Shown: in pieces, positions 21,217 to 33,125 of the stretch
How the letters are laid out: every line of letters starts with the position of its first letter
Numbering within the stretch: position 1 is the stretch's first letter
NCBI GenBank assembly: GCA_029204225.1
Contig: CM055100.1
Location: 2,133,334 to 2,197,333 of the forward strand
Direction of reading: 5' to 3'
DNA: 64,000 bases
From: Diphasiastrum complanatum
Taxonomy: Eukaryota; Streptophyta; Lycopodiopsida; Lycopodiales; Lycopodiaceae
The notes under the pieces: model-generated
The model's database searches: none
What the model was told of the DNA's origin: nothing
The model's input: only the letters and a program-made list of their open reading frames with translations
Program-made: the position numbers and the translations under genes

Positions 21217-24200
21217 ATGGAGGCCTTGATGGATCTTCCGGATTTTGGTTGGATGCGAAGGTTGGGTGAGTCTCATTTGCCATGCTCTGCTTCACGCCAT
21301 CCCCTCCTCGGCTCCAATTCGGATCGTTTATCAGGAGTATGCCGAAGTTTTCAACGCCCTAAACATTTGGCCTTGGAATTTCAGAAAGCTCAACTTTACA
21401 CAGGTAAGATTTCTCATAATCTCAATGTTTTCACCTCGTTCTGTGTTCTAGCTGCCTATTTGTAGAATTCGGGTGGTATTTGTATGTGCAGCTTAATTTT
21501 ACCTACTTCCGAGGATCTACAGAGTTTCTATTAAGCGATCCCATTTTGCAATGCGGCTATTTGTATTTGGGCCAGTCAAAACGTAATGCACCATATTCAA
21601 AATGGCTCTCTACTCTCTCTGAGTTTGTAGCAATTTGCATATAACTCATTGATGACTCAATGATAGAAAGCGATTGAGGTTTATTGGAAACTGTATGGCT
21701 CGTGACAGGCAAAGAAAGGGTTATAGAGAAGCTCTGGCAGCAGTTTTTTTTTTATCCCTCCCAGTGGTGGGATCACAGATTTGACAAAGTGAGTTTAATT
21801 TCCTGCAAATTTCATTGCCTATTGAAGGTTTTTTGAGTAGATTTTGAAAATGCATTCCAGGCTTTTGATCGTGCAGTTAATTCGTGGCTGACTAGCTTTG
21901 ATGCCGGATTTTTCAAAACCAGAGAAACCCTAACTATCCTGATTTCAAACATAAGCACACAAAGGATGTTCTATGGGTGGACAGAAGGTCAAACCCTCAC
22001 TGGGTCCAAACAAAGCTGTCCTCCCTGGCAGAAGGTGTGGTGCCAAGAAGTGTTTTCTCATGGAACTCCATCATCGGACAACATACAAAAAATGGACATT
22101 ACAAAAAGGCAGTGGAGCTGTTTGAACAAATGCAGTTGAAAGGTGTAAAACCTGATAAGTTCACCTTTGCTCGCGCCCTCAATGCCTGTGCTAGAATGGT
22201 AGGTTTAGAAAGGGGCAGGCTTATCCATGAGCAGCTCATCGCAGAAGGATTTCAGTCAGATGTTTTTGTAGCAAGTGCCCTCGTTGACATGTATGCAAAA
22301 TGCGGGAGTATAAGAGATGCAGAAAGTGTGTTTATGAGTATCCGGCATCGTGATCTGGTCTGTTGGAACGCCATGATCTTGGGATATGTGAAGTGTGGGG
22401 TTAGTGAAAAGGCGTTACAGCTGTACAGGCAGATGCAGTTGGAAAGAGTACTGCCAAACACAAGCACTTTTGTGGGTGTATTAAATGCATGTGCAAGCGT
22501 GGGTGCATTGGAGGAAGGTAGACATGTTCATGCACAAATCATCCAAAGTGGCTATGAGTTGAATGACTATGTTGGAGGTGGGCTAGTTGATATGTATGCT
22601 AAATGTGGGAGCATAGAGGAAGCATTCAACGCATTCAACAATATGCCTACTCCAGATGTAGTATGTTGGAATGCCATGATTATGGGGTTTGTGAAGTGTG
22701 GCTTTAGTCAAAGAGCTATAGAGCTTTATCAACAGATGCACTCGAGACAGGTAAAGCCAGACCATGTAACATATTTGGCTGTTCTGAATGCCTGTGCTAG
22801 CATTGGAGCCCTGGAAGACGGCAGGCGTATCAATTTGCAGATAGTTGAAAATGGATATGAAAATGATGATTTTGTTACCAGTTGCCTTGTTGATATGTAT
22901 GCCAAGTGTGGAAGGATTGAGGAAGCATTCAGACTATTTGAGAAAATGGAGACTCATGGGGTGGTATGTTGGACTTCCATGATTGTGGGGTATGTGAAGT
23001 GTGGAAATGCGAAGAGAGCACTACAACTGTATAAAAATATGCAGCTGAAAAGGATAAAGGCAGACATTGTCACCTTTGTGGCTGTCGTTGATGCGTGTGC
23101 TAGTGTTGGAGCAGTAGAAGAGGGCAGGTGTGCCCATGCAGAGATCATTCAATGTGGATATGAATCAGATCACGTAGTAGGGACTGCTCTAGTTGACATG
23201 TATGCCAAATGTGGGAGCATAGAGGATGCCTGCAGAGCATTCAGCAGTATGGAAACTCGTGGTGTGATCTGTTGGACTGCCCTGATTGTGGGTTACGTTA
23301 AGTCTGGAAATGGGGAAAAAGCATTGGAATTGTATAGGCTCATGCGAATGGAACAAGTAGAGTCAAACACTGTAACCTTTGTGGGTGTCCTCAATGCATG
23401 TGCCAGCTTAGCAGCACTGGAAGAGGGAAGGGATATCCACAAGCAGATTACTGAAAGAGGATACGAATCAGATGACTTTGTGATGAGTGCATTAATTGAC
23501 ATGTATGCCAAATGTGGGAGCATAGCAGAGGCATGCATAGTCTTTGATAACCATCATACTCGCTCAGTGGTCTGTTGGACATCTATGATTATGGGTTATG
23601 TGAAATGTGGGTGTGGGGAGAAGGCATTACAAGTTTATAGACAGATGGAGTTCGAACAAGTAAAACCAGACACTCTCACCTTTGTGGGTGTGCTCAATGC
23701 ATGTGCCAGTATAAAAGTCTTGGAAGAGGGCAAGCGTATTCATAGGGCGATCATTCAATCTGGATGTCAGTCGGATGACTTTGTTGGCAGTGCGCTGGTT
23801 GACATGTATGCCAAGTGTGGAAGCATAGAGGACGCAAGTAATGTGTTTGATAGCATGCACAATCGAAGTACGGTTTGTTGGAACACCATGATTGCTGGAT
23901 TTGTAAAGTGTGGGCTTGGGCAGAAAGCCTTGGAATCATATGGTAAGATGCAATTGGAGTTGGTAGAGCGTGATAGTGTGACCTTCATGGCCGGTCTTAA
24001 TGCATGTGCTAATGTGGCCGCACTGGTTGAGGGCAGGCGTATTCATTCAGAGATCCTAAAAATTGGATTGGAGTCAGATGATTTTGTATGTAGTTCTCTT
24101 GTTGACATGTATGCCAAATGTGGGAGTATAGATGAGGCACACAGAGTGTTCAGCAGTATGCACTCTCCAACTTTAGCATGCTGGACTGCGATGATTGGGG

Positions 24201-24676
24201 CTTATGCCATGCATGGCCAAGGCGAGGACGCAATTCTCCTTTTTGTACGGATGACACAAGAATGTCGAGAGGTAAATGACATTACTTTTGTCTGTCTTCT
24301 CTCGGCATGCAGCCATGCATCCTTAGTGGATGAAGGACAATATTACTATGAGTCCATGGATTCAATCTATGGTGTTGCAAGACTTGCAGAACATTGCGCT
24401 TGTATGGTTGATCTTCTGGGTCGCTCTGGCTTGTTGGATGAAGCAGAGGGCATGATCTACAGAATGCCATCGGGTCATAGTGTCACATCATGGAGTGCTC
24501 TGTTGGGTGCATGCCGAATCCATGGAAATTCAGAAATGGGACAGCGCGTTGCTGAAAAAGTGATAGAATTGGACCCTGAAAATGCTTCGGCTTATGTGCT
24601 GCTATCAAATATTTATGCTGCTGCTGGCAAGTCAGAGAGGAGAGAGGCTGTTCACAAAATGAGAATCAGAAGGTAG
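21217..24676 (+). CDS. PLS-class PPR protein, two exons, DYW lost
   Basis: A pentatricopeptide repeat protein of the PLS class; family members bind organelle RNA, usually to direct C-to-U editing. Best model: exon 1 21217-21403 (ATG, donor CAG/GTAAGA), intron 21404-22031, and exon 2 22032-24676 (acceptor after the pyrimidine-rich CTCCCTGGCAG), joined in frame for about 943 residues. Without this intron the long frame has no ATG before 22130, inside the first repeat. Exon 1 is rich in Ser, Arg and His and may be an organelle transit peptide. Exon 2 has eight repeat blocks recognisable by CWN/CWT/SWN and VDMYAKCG cores; seven successive blocks are exactly 303 bp apart. E1/E2 motifs follow (ACMVDLLGRSG, LLSNIYAAAG). 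The frame stops at TAG 24674-24676 where a DYW domain would begin. It could act as an E-type PPR or be a recent pseudogene. Confidence 0.8.
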
Positions 24677-25165
24677 GTGCACAGGTAATCAGGTCATATG
24701 TGGATTGCGGTTGACAACCAAGTGCATTCTTTTGTAGCAAATGATACATCACATGTACAAAAAAAAATTTATGCAGAGATATTGAGGCTTTCAGGACTGT
24801 TAATACAGGCTGGACATATGCCAATTGAACACCTTTGTATTAAATAACAACAAAGAGCCTTACCTGTGTTTCCACAGTGAACCTTTAGCCATTACGTTGA
24901 TTACTTGCAGGTGTGTGGTAACTGCCACATTGCTGCAAAATTCATTTCTAGGGTTGTGAGGCATGTGATTGTGGTGCGGGATGCCAATTGTTTCTATTAT
25001 GTCAAAGATGGTATTTGTACTTGTGGAGACTACTGGTTAGGTGACACTACGTTTTCTGGCATCAATTATTTGATAAATCAAGATGGTTACGAATGTAGAT
25101 GCTCCTCTAAGGACTGTTTGGAGTCCTCTTATGTTCAACAGAATAGAGAATTTATGAACTGATGC
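24677..25165 (+). pseudogene. decayed DYW deaminase domain of the PPR gene
   Basis: Past the stop, the same frame continues with a TAA at 24686 and then recognisable E+/DYW sequence (MWIAVDNQVHSFVANDTSH, YAEILRLSG) to a TAA at 24844. The zinc/catalytic HSE motif is at 24873-24881 (FHSEPLAI) but in another frame. About 16 codons later expected in the family are missing. The frame of the PPR then resumes with VCGNCH at 24911, keeping the CxxC pair, then IVVRDAN and CGDYW at 25022-25036. The normal stop after DYW is replaced by TTA, so the frame runs on to about 25162. The key residues are visible but cannot be translated together. Confidence 0.85.
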
Positions 25166-26253
25166 AACCCCCTTGTCCGTTGAAGAACTATGTACATCCG
25201 TCCAGCAAACAATTGCTCCTCATACGCAGGCATCGTGTCTCATCTTTCACAGGTTAGCAATGAGCATTTTTCAAAGGAGGGGACATTTAGACATCCCTTT
25301 TTTAAACGGATGCAAGGATGAGTTTCCAAAAAGTCCTTGTGATGCGTGAGACACGGATTGGAATGAAAAGGGAATGCTGTGAATACATTTACTAGATTAA
25401 CAACAGTGAATCTGAAATATTCTAACCATGAAGAGGTTTGTCAGTTTTTGGTGCTTGACATCAGCAAAAGGAATTGTCCTTGGCATTTGTGAAATTGTGT
25501 AGTCCTCAGAGGGGATCTCATTCGTTTGCGGCCTTGGCATGCAATAAGGCCTATCAATTGAAGCATCTTCCCTCAATCTATGTATGTCTTTGACAAAAAG
25601 TTGGCTTCCTTAGGAGTTTTAGATTGCTGAGCACTCCACTCTTATTGTCATTCATTGGAATTTGTCAATAAGATTGCTTTTGAAATGAATTTTACATAAC
25701 AAAGCTGTATACACACCCAATGCCCAGTATAGATACAAGAACCAATAGCAGAGCTGAAAGGTCTGAGGAATGGATATATGGCAAACATGTCCTTTCTCTT
25801 TATTGCACATACACTATGACTTTCTAGACCCATCAACATATAAAATCTGAACAAGCATCCAATTTTAATATAAGTTTTTTGAGCTACGAGTTTTGCTCGA
25901 TAGACTTTCATTGTTTTGGTTTTGCCTTGCCAAGGAAAGATTGCGTGCTCAAGTTGTCATAGGGCATTTGTTAGGTTAGTGAAGGAGGTCTATACGTTGT
26001 TCTATGCATTCCATGTGATCTAGGATTGTCGTTTGCACAAGTGACACAATAAGCACTATCACCCTACACTTGAAAGCAAGATATGTATGGGCAACACCTT
26101 TGTTTGGAGTGGAGCAACAAACATGTCCTTTATTTATTTGATCCATCATGTGGTAAACATATGGCACTAGAGGCACTCGTGAGTATTTTGGCTCTTGAAT
26201 GAAAAACATGTTTGTGTTGAATTAGGGGTTCTAATGTCGTCGAGCTATTTGAG
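25166..26253. other. intergenic, 3' flank of the PPR gene
   Basis: No coding frame with family motifs and no repeat ends were recognised. The first part is presumably the 3' untranslated region and terminator of the PPR transcript. Confidence 0.4.
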
Positions 26254-26325
26254 CTATGTCGATGAATTTATGAGTCTTGTACAGAGGCCGGTGTAACCCA
26301 TGTGCAACTCATTATTAAGAAAAAC
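26254..26325 (+). repeat. fragment of copia D 5' LTR
   Basis: About 70 bp (ATGTCGATGAATTTATGAG to CAACTCATTATTAAG) match 29703-29776 inside the copia D 3' LTR with few changes and one short deletion. Its place upstream of the D gag relic fits a truncated 5' LTR. Confidence 0.65.
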
Positions 26326-26475
26326 CATAAAAATTAGTGTAGTAGTTGAGTAGATAAGTTTCAAATTTATTACGGTCCTTTGGTGACCCAAAATTTTCCA
26401 TTGTACTTATCATCATTTTTGGAATGAGAACTAGTGAGTTGTAACAACAAGCTTTGGTGTTCTTTACTCCTTTCT

Positions 26476-26501
26476 TGTGTGTGTGTGTGTGTGTGTGTGT
26501 T
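26476..26501 (+). repeat. (TG)13 microsatellite
   Basis: A pure dinucleotide run of 26 bp, just before the copia D gag relic. Confidence 0.95.
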
Positions 26502-29500
26502 GCTGGAATTGGTAACCAACAACTTGGTAGAGGCAACAACAACAATGGCAACAAGAACCAATGGTAGTCAAATCAACCAAGGCAAGAGCAAGCAACTGAT
26601 ACTAGCACTTTTAAGGGTGGTGACACTAAGAAGAAGAGCGTCACTTGCTATTACTGTGGAAAATTCGATAACATCTCAAGCGAGTGTCGAATCAAGCAAG
26701 TCGTTGCTGCTGCCAGAGGAAGAGGGAGAGGTAGAAGCTTTGGATGAGGTCGAGGTAGACCAAGAAATACCACCAACGACGTGGAAGAAGAGGAGCCAAA
26801 GACCCAAGAAGGTAATATCTCCCTCGTGTATACTAGTGCTCAACTTCAAAGAGATGCCTGATACATTGATTCAGGCGCATCTGCTCACATGACCTTGCAT
26901 AAAAGTGGTTCTCACATCTCAATGAAGATCAGGTTAAATCTTAAATGGTTTTAGGAGATGATAGGTCACATTCTGTTGATGGAGTTGGAGATATTAAAGT
27001 AAGCTTGATGAAATGTTGCCCACATTAGGAATACACTCTAAACTTGCCAAAAATCTTCTATCAGTGGGATGCCTAACAGATCAACGTTATAAAGTGGAAT
27101 TCTATCAAGATAGGTGCCTAGTAAAAGACATCAGGCAGAACTTTTCAGCTATAGCAAAGGGAACAAGAGTTGAGAATAAGCTATATGAGTTGGAGACCGC
27201 AATTTCGGCTACTTCTACACCTAGTACCTCAAGCGAGAGTGACTTGTGGCATGAAAGGTTTGGGCACTTGAACTATAGGAGCTTGAAGCAGTTGTCTAAT
27301 GTAGAGATGGTTCGAGAATTGCCGCGGATTGCTATTTCCACAGGTGTATGCGAAGCTTGCATCTATGGTAAGCAAGCACGGAAACCCTTTGATATTAGTA
27401 CCTATCGTACTGTTGTAGTTTTGGATCTCATTCATAGTGATTTATGGGGACCAACACAAACCAAATCAAATGGGCATTTGTACTACTTCATGTCACAAGT
27501 CGGATGCTTTTGATACATTCATTAAATTCAAGAATTTTGTTGAAAATGAATCTAATAAGAAAATTAAAGTCCTATGCACTTATAGGGGTAGTGAATACAT
27601 TTTGAATGAGTTTAATGATCTCTGTGATAAGCATGGAATTAGGCACCAGCTCACTACTTCATACACTCCACAACAAAATGGCATTGCGGAAAGGAAAAAC
27701 AGAACTTTGGTGAAGTGTGCACTTAGTATGATGAAAGCCAACCAACTCATTTTGGGCTGAAGCAGTAAAGACATTGAGATACCTACAAAACCGTTCTCCT
27801 ACAAAGAGTCTTGTAGGTATAACTCTCAAGGAAGCTTATAGTGGTCACAAGCCATCTATCAAGAACTTAAGAGGAGTTGGTTGCCTTGCATATATGAAAG
27901 GTCCTGATGAAACTAGGAAGAAGCTGGATGCAAAGTTAGTGAAGTGTATTTTCATTGGGTATGTTGAAGACTCTAAAACTTAGACTTACTGAGAACCAAG
28001 AAGATCCAAAGACTAGTGAACAAGGGGGAGCTCAGAATTTGAGATGAAGACATGTAAATTATGCACTCATGTCTAGTGTCATTGTTTAGAAGGAACCAGT
28101 TGATTTTCAAGAAGTTGCCAGTAAACCAAAATGGAATATGATTCCATTATGAAAAATGATACTTGGGATTTAGTGCCTCCGAAAACAGAAATAAAAGCAA
28201 TCGGGACGAAATGGGTCTTTAAAGCTTAAGGATGGACCCGATGGCAAACTTCAAAGAAGGAAAGCCAGATTGGTGGCCAAAGGATATGCGTAGGGAAACA
28301 AGTATAGACTATGATGGAACTTTTGCGCATGTAGCAAAAATGGCCATTAGACTCATTATAGCTATTGCTTCTTGTTGTGGTTGGCCAATGTTTCAATGTG
28401 ATGTAAATAGCGCATAGTTGAATGGCTATATTGATGAGGAGATCTACATCACACAATCCGAAGGCTTTGTTGTGAAAGGTAAGGAGGATTATTGGTGTCG
28501 GCTAAAGAAAGCATTGTTTGGTTTGAAGCAATCCGCAAGAGCTTGCTACACGTGACATTTCTTATTAAGCAGCTTGGTTTCTTCAGATGTGAAAGCGATT
28601 CTAACTTGTATGTGTTGAAATTGGATGAGCACTTTGTATACCTCGTAGTATATGTGGATGATATAGTCATCACATGAAGCAGTGTGAAGTACATTGAGGA
28701 TGTGAAAAAAAGATCAGCCAAGGGATTCAAAATCAAGAATCTTGGTGAGCTTCATATTGCTTGGGTATCGAGGTATGCGAAGTCATGATTCTTATTTATT
28801 GTGTCAAGCAAAATATGCTTGTGGTATTTTGGAACGTTTTCATATGATGGATTGTAAGCTTGTGGCAACTCCAATGGAGTTGAATATGAAGTTAACCACA
28901 ACTTTGGATGAAGATAGACTTGATGCTACATTGTTTCATTCTTTAGTGGGTTCCCTCATCTATTTGATGATTACCAGGCCTGACATTACTTAAGTAATTG
29001 GCATGGTTAGCCAATTCATGGTCGATCCACGTACGTCACATTGGAAAGCGGCAAAGAGAATTTTGCGCTATGTCCAAGGGAAGGTACTTTTAATTTTGGT
29101 TTGCAATACAAGTTTGGTGATGATCTTGATTTTACGGGATATTGCGATTCGGATTGGGCCAGGCGATGTTGAGACCAGGGAGATCAATTTTTGGTTATAT
29201 TTTTATGCTTGGAAATAGTGTAATATCATGGAAATCCAAGAAGCAACCCATTGTATCACTCTCCTCTTCAGAGACAGAATACATTTTTGCTAAATTTGCA
29301 GTTTGTGAAGCAATCTGGATACTGGTGAGTTATCGCTTATGCAGGATTATCCTACGATATTGTTTTGTGATAACACCAGTTGCATACATATAGCTAAAAT
29401 CCCGTCTTCCACGCATGCACAAAGCATATTGAGACACAATACCACTTTGTGCGAGAAAAAACGTTAGGTAAAGAAGTTGATTTGATCTATTGTTCTACAG

Positions 29501-29607
29501 AAGAACAATTAGCCGATATTTTCATGAAGCCTCTTGCATGAAGCAAATTCGAAAAGTTTAGGAATTTATTGAGTATCAAGGAAAACAAACTAGTTACTAA
29601 GGGAGAG
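26502..29607 (+). pseudogene. copia D gag-pol relic
   Basis: Order of domains on the plus strand: a Gag end with a damaged zinc knuckle (CYYCGKFDNISSEC, where the His is lost) near 26650; protease DSGASAHM near 26870 preceded by TGA at 26859-26861 in place of Trp; the integrase zinc region (LWHERFGHLNYRSL to CEACIYGKQ) near 27245-27370. The integrase core is shortened and reads CTYRGSEY near 27580 where an RSD.GGEY block is expected; NGIAERKNRTL follows near 27680. RT runs from about 28130 and has YVDDIV at about 28651. RNase H (WKSKKQPIVSLSSSETEY) and a polypurine AAGGGAGAG at 29599-29607 precede the LTR. Many stops and frameshifts; the Gag N-terminus is missing. Confidence 0.8.
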
Positions 29608-29776
29608 TGTTAGAACTCATGTGTGTTTATAATAACAAGTTTGTTTACGGTCCCAATATTGTAGTCACATGCCAACTTGTATAATATGGCTACCACCGAT
29701 GACATGTGTCGGTGAATTTATGAGTCTTGTACATAGGCTGGTGTAACCCACGTGCACCGAGCAACTCATTATTAAG
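29608..29776 (+). repeat. copia D 3' LTR, partial
   Basis: It starts TGTTAGAACTCATG straight after the polypurine tract. Its distal part matches 26254-26325. The right end is unclear because tandem repeats begin at about 29778. Confidence 0.65.
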
Positions 29777-29777
29777 C

Positions 29778-29951
29778 CACGCTCCAGTCTGATATCGCAT
29801 GTCCATAAGCGCGCGAGCTAAAGAGAATCCCGAGTAGTCGTATATCCGCATTCCAGTCCGATATCGCATGTCCGTACCAATATCAAATCCACGCGCGCAA
29901 GTTAAAGAAAATCGTGAGCAGTTGTACATCCATGCTCCATTCCGATATCAG
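29778..29951. repeat. short tandem repeat array, about 75-82 bp unit
   Basis: Two diverged units and the start of a third share TCCAGTC(T/C)GATATCGCATGTCC, CGCGCGAGCTAAAGA or CGCGCAAGTTAAAGA, and a GTAGTCGTA/CAGTTGTA end. It sits between the D LTR and the B2 gag. Confidence 0.7.
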
Positions 29952-30019
29952 TGTGCAACCAAAAAATATACAATTCTGTGGTGTGATAAATTTCTTGATC
30001 CGGACTCATCTATCCAGTA

Positions 30020-33000
30020 ATGGCAACTAGAGTGTCCTTAATGAGTCAAGCAAATTGGAAGGAGCCGAGAACTATGCAGTTTGGAAACTCAAACTGAAAA
30101 ACATTTTGATGGAAAAGGAGCTATGGGAGATCGTGACAGGTGAAGAGACAAGGCCAATGATTGAAGAAGATCAGAGGACATTTGACAGGAGAAAACAGAA
30201 AGCACAAAATGTCATTAACTTATCAATTAGAGATGCAATTTTTCCCTACTATTCGGATTCAGAAGGACCAAAAGAAGCATGGGATACATTGAAGGCATTG
30301 TTTGAGACCACAAACACATCTCGAGTGCTATTCCTGAAGACGAAGATGCACACATTGCGGATGGATGATGGTGCAACTACTACTGATCACCTACTGAAGA
30401 TCAAAGAGATTCGTGACCAATTAGCAGCAATTGGAGAGCGATTGTATGATCGTGAGATCGTGCAATTGACATTGAATAGTTTGAGTGAGTCACATCAGAT
30501 GTTTGTGACAAGTATAGCCACACATGAAAATCTTCCAACCTATGAAGAGTTAGGTGGATTGCTCTTGCAGGAAGAACAACGTCAAGAGAACTTGAGTCAT
30601 CGCAACAAGGGATTTGATCAAGCTCTTGTAGTCAGAGGACGTGGTGGCAGATTTGGTCGTGGAAAACACCAATCAAGAGGTGGAAACTCAAATCGTGGAT
30701 CGTTTCAACAATTTCAAGAACAATCCAATGATGGCCCGAATCGAGGCAATTGGAATCAAGGCCAAGGTCAAGGACGCGGCTATTCCAGGAAAAATAAATC
30801 TAGAAATTGTAGTTATTGCAACAAACCTGGCCACTAGGAGCATGAATGCTTCAAGAAATAGAAGGAGATAGAACAAAGAAAAGACAAATGGCAAGCAAAC
30901 AATTATGTTGATCAACATCAATGATGATTATTATTATGAAGAGAATTATACTGATCAACATCAATACGATGATGATTAATATGATGATGATACATGTGAG
31001 AGTTCAAAATTGTTCATTACAACATTAATGACAAGTGATGAAGCCAAGGATACTTGGTACATTGATAGTGTTGCATCCAAGCACATGGCTTCAAGGAAAG
31101 AGTGGTTTTTAGGACTCAAGGAAACTCACAATGGTGATGAAGTTGGACAAGCCGATGGAAAATTGCTGTCTGTTAAAGGAGTTGGAGTGGTACCAGTGAA
31201 GTTAGCCAGCGGGAAGATAAAGTGGATAAGCAATGTGCAATATGTACCTGGCTTAGCTAACAATCTACTATCTGTTGGGACGATGGCTGGGACGATGGCT
31301 GATCAACAACTCAAGGTTGAGTTTGACAGCTCTACAAATTGAATGCGAGATCTTTTACTCAAGCTATGGTAAGCATTGTTGATAGTCGAAGTGACCTTTG
31401 GCATCAAAGGTTTGGACATATTAGTGCTCAAAGCTTGCAAATCCTTAAAAGAGATAATCTAGTTGTTGGATTGCCTGATATCTCTTTTGAAGGAAAAATT
31501 TGTGAGGGTTGAAGTTTTGGAAAACAGCATAGAGAGAGAGATTTCCCAAAGATGGAGCAAGAAGAGCCAATGGCATTTTTTATCTTGTTCATCACATTCA
31601 TTGATGACTACAGTAGACATATGTGGATTTATTTCATAAGCAAGAAATCTGATGCTTTTGCCAAGTTTAGAGAGTCCAAGGCTTCAGTTGAAAAACAAAC
31701 AAGTTGCTATTTTAAGACTCTCAGATCAGATGGTGGCGGCTTTCAACAGAGTTTATAAAGTTTTGCAAGGATCAGGGGATCAAGAGACCACAACAGAATG
31801 GAGTTACAAAACGGAAAAATAGATCCATTGTGGAGATGGCTAGGGCAATGCTTAAGAGCAAGGGTTTGCCAAATACTTTTTGGGTGGAAGCATGCAACGC
31901 AACTACTCATATCTTGAATCGGTGTCCTACAAAATTCGTGGAGGGTAAGACACCTTACGAAGCTTTTACTGAAAAGAAACCTAATGTTTCTCATTTACGA
32001 GTATTTGGTTGTGATGCTTACGCTCATGTGCCTGATGAAATTTGAAAGAAGCTGGATGCAAAAGCTGTTAAGTGTATTTTACTTGGATATGATGAAAGAG
32101 CCAAGGCAAACAAGATGTATGACACAGATGCACAAAAGATCGTGATTTTCAGAGATTCTACTTTTGATGAGATGGGTCAAAATGACCAAATAAAATTGAC
32201 AATTGATTCCTTTGATGATAAAGCCAAAGTCCAGGTGAAGAAAGAAGTTGGTGTCGATATGGAAGAGCCAATGGAAAAAGACAGGGTTAATAATGAGACT
32301 CCTAGAAGAGTGCCTAAGTGGTACTTGTCAGTAACAGGTGATGCTAATAAGGGAGATACTCCCGAATCAAGTGAGCAAGGAGAGCTTAGGTGATCAAGCA
32401 GAAATCGAAAACCTCCAGCTCAACTAGATATGAATCTATCCCTAATGGGATCCATGTTAACGGCTCAAGAACCTAAAACTTTCAACGAAGCAAAGGAACA
32501 CAAGGAGTGGCATGCAGCTATGGAACCAAAAATGGAGGCTATATCGAAGGACAAAACGTGGGACTTGGTTGAGCTACCTGATGGTAAGACGCCTATCACA
32601 TGTAAGTGGATCTACAAGACGAAGTATAGAGCGGATGGGCAACTCAACAAGTACAAGGCACGACTAGTTGCAAGAGGTTTTGAGCAGCAGGAAGGTATAG
32701 ACTTTGAGAAGACCTTCGCGCCTATAGCCAAAATGGTAACTATTCGTTCTATCATTGCAATTTCGGCTTTCTATGGTTGGAAAATCTAGCAAATGGACGT
32801 CAAATCTGCTTTTCTTAATGGAGTGTTGGATGAAGAGGTATATTTAGAGCAACCTCAAGGGTTTGTTGAGCCAGGAAGAGATCATTTGGTTTTTAAACTC
32901 AACAAAGCCATATATGGATTGAAGCAAGCACCACGAGCGTGGTACTCTTGCATCAATCAACACTTCAAGCGAAGGGGAATGGTGAAGAGTGATGTTGATG

Positions 33001-33112
33001 CTAATCTTTACATTCCTAGGCAAAACTCAGATATAGTGTTCATTGTCCTCTATGTCGATGATTTGATTGTCACAGGTAGTAATATGGGCTTAATTGATGA
33101 AATCAAATCATA
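30020..33112 (+). pseudogene. copia B2 gag-pol relic
   Basis: An ATG at 30020 begins Gag but one base is missing before 30055, where a 260-codon open stretch starts (ENYAVWKLKLKNILMEK, PKEAWDTLKALFETT). It ends inside the zinc knuckle (CSYCNKPGH, then stop). The protease near 31065 reads DSVASKHM, with Gly of DSG changed to Val. Integrase has LWHQRFGHISAQSL and FIDDYSRHMWIYF but lacks a stretch between them, with SDGGG near 31730 and further parts to 32045. RT 32430-33113 is nearly intact apart from a TAG at 32790, and has [11 protein letters not shown] near 33051. It ends where the C2 LTR begins, so RNase H and both LTRs are missing. Its Gag resembles that of copia B at 55448. Confidence 0.85.
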
Positions 33113-33125
33113 ATCAAATGGATCT

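Noticed and set aside
22252-23988. Several minus-strand frames in the PPR gene
   Set aside because: They are repeated shadows of the plus-strand PPR blocks in the antisense frame.
24674-24688. Stops in the PPR gene rescued by U-to-C RNA editing
   Set aside because: Fern U-to-C editing repairs stops in organelle transcripts. This gene is nuclear, and the frameshift and deletion downstream would remain.
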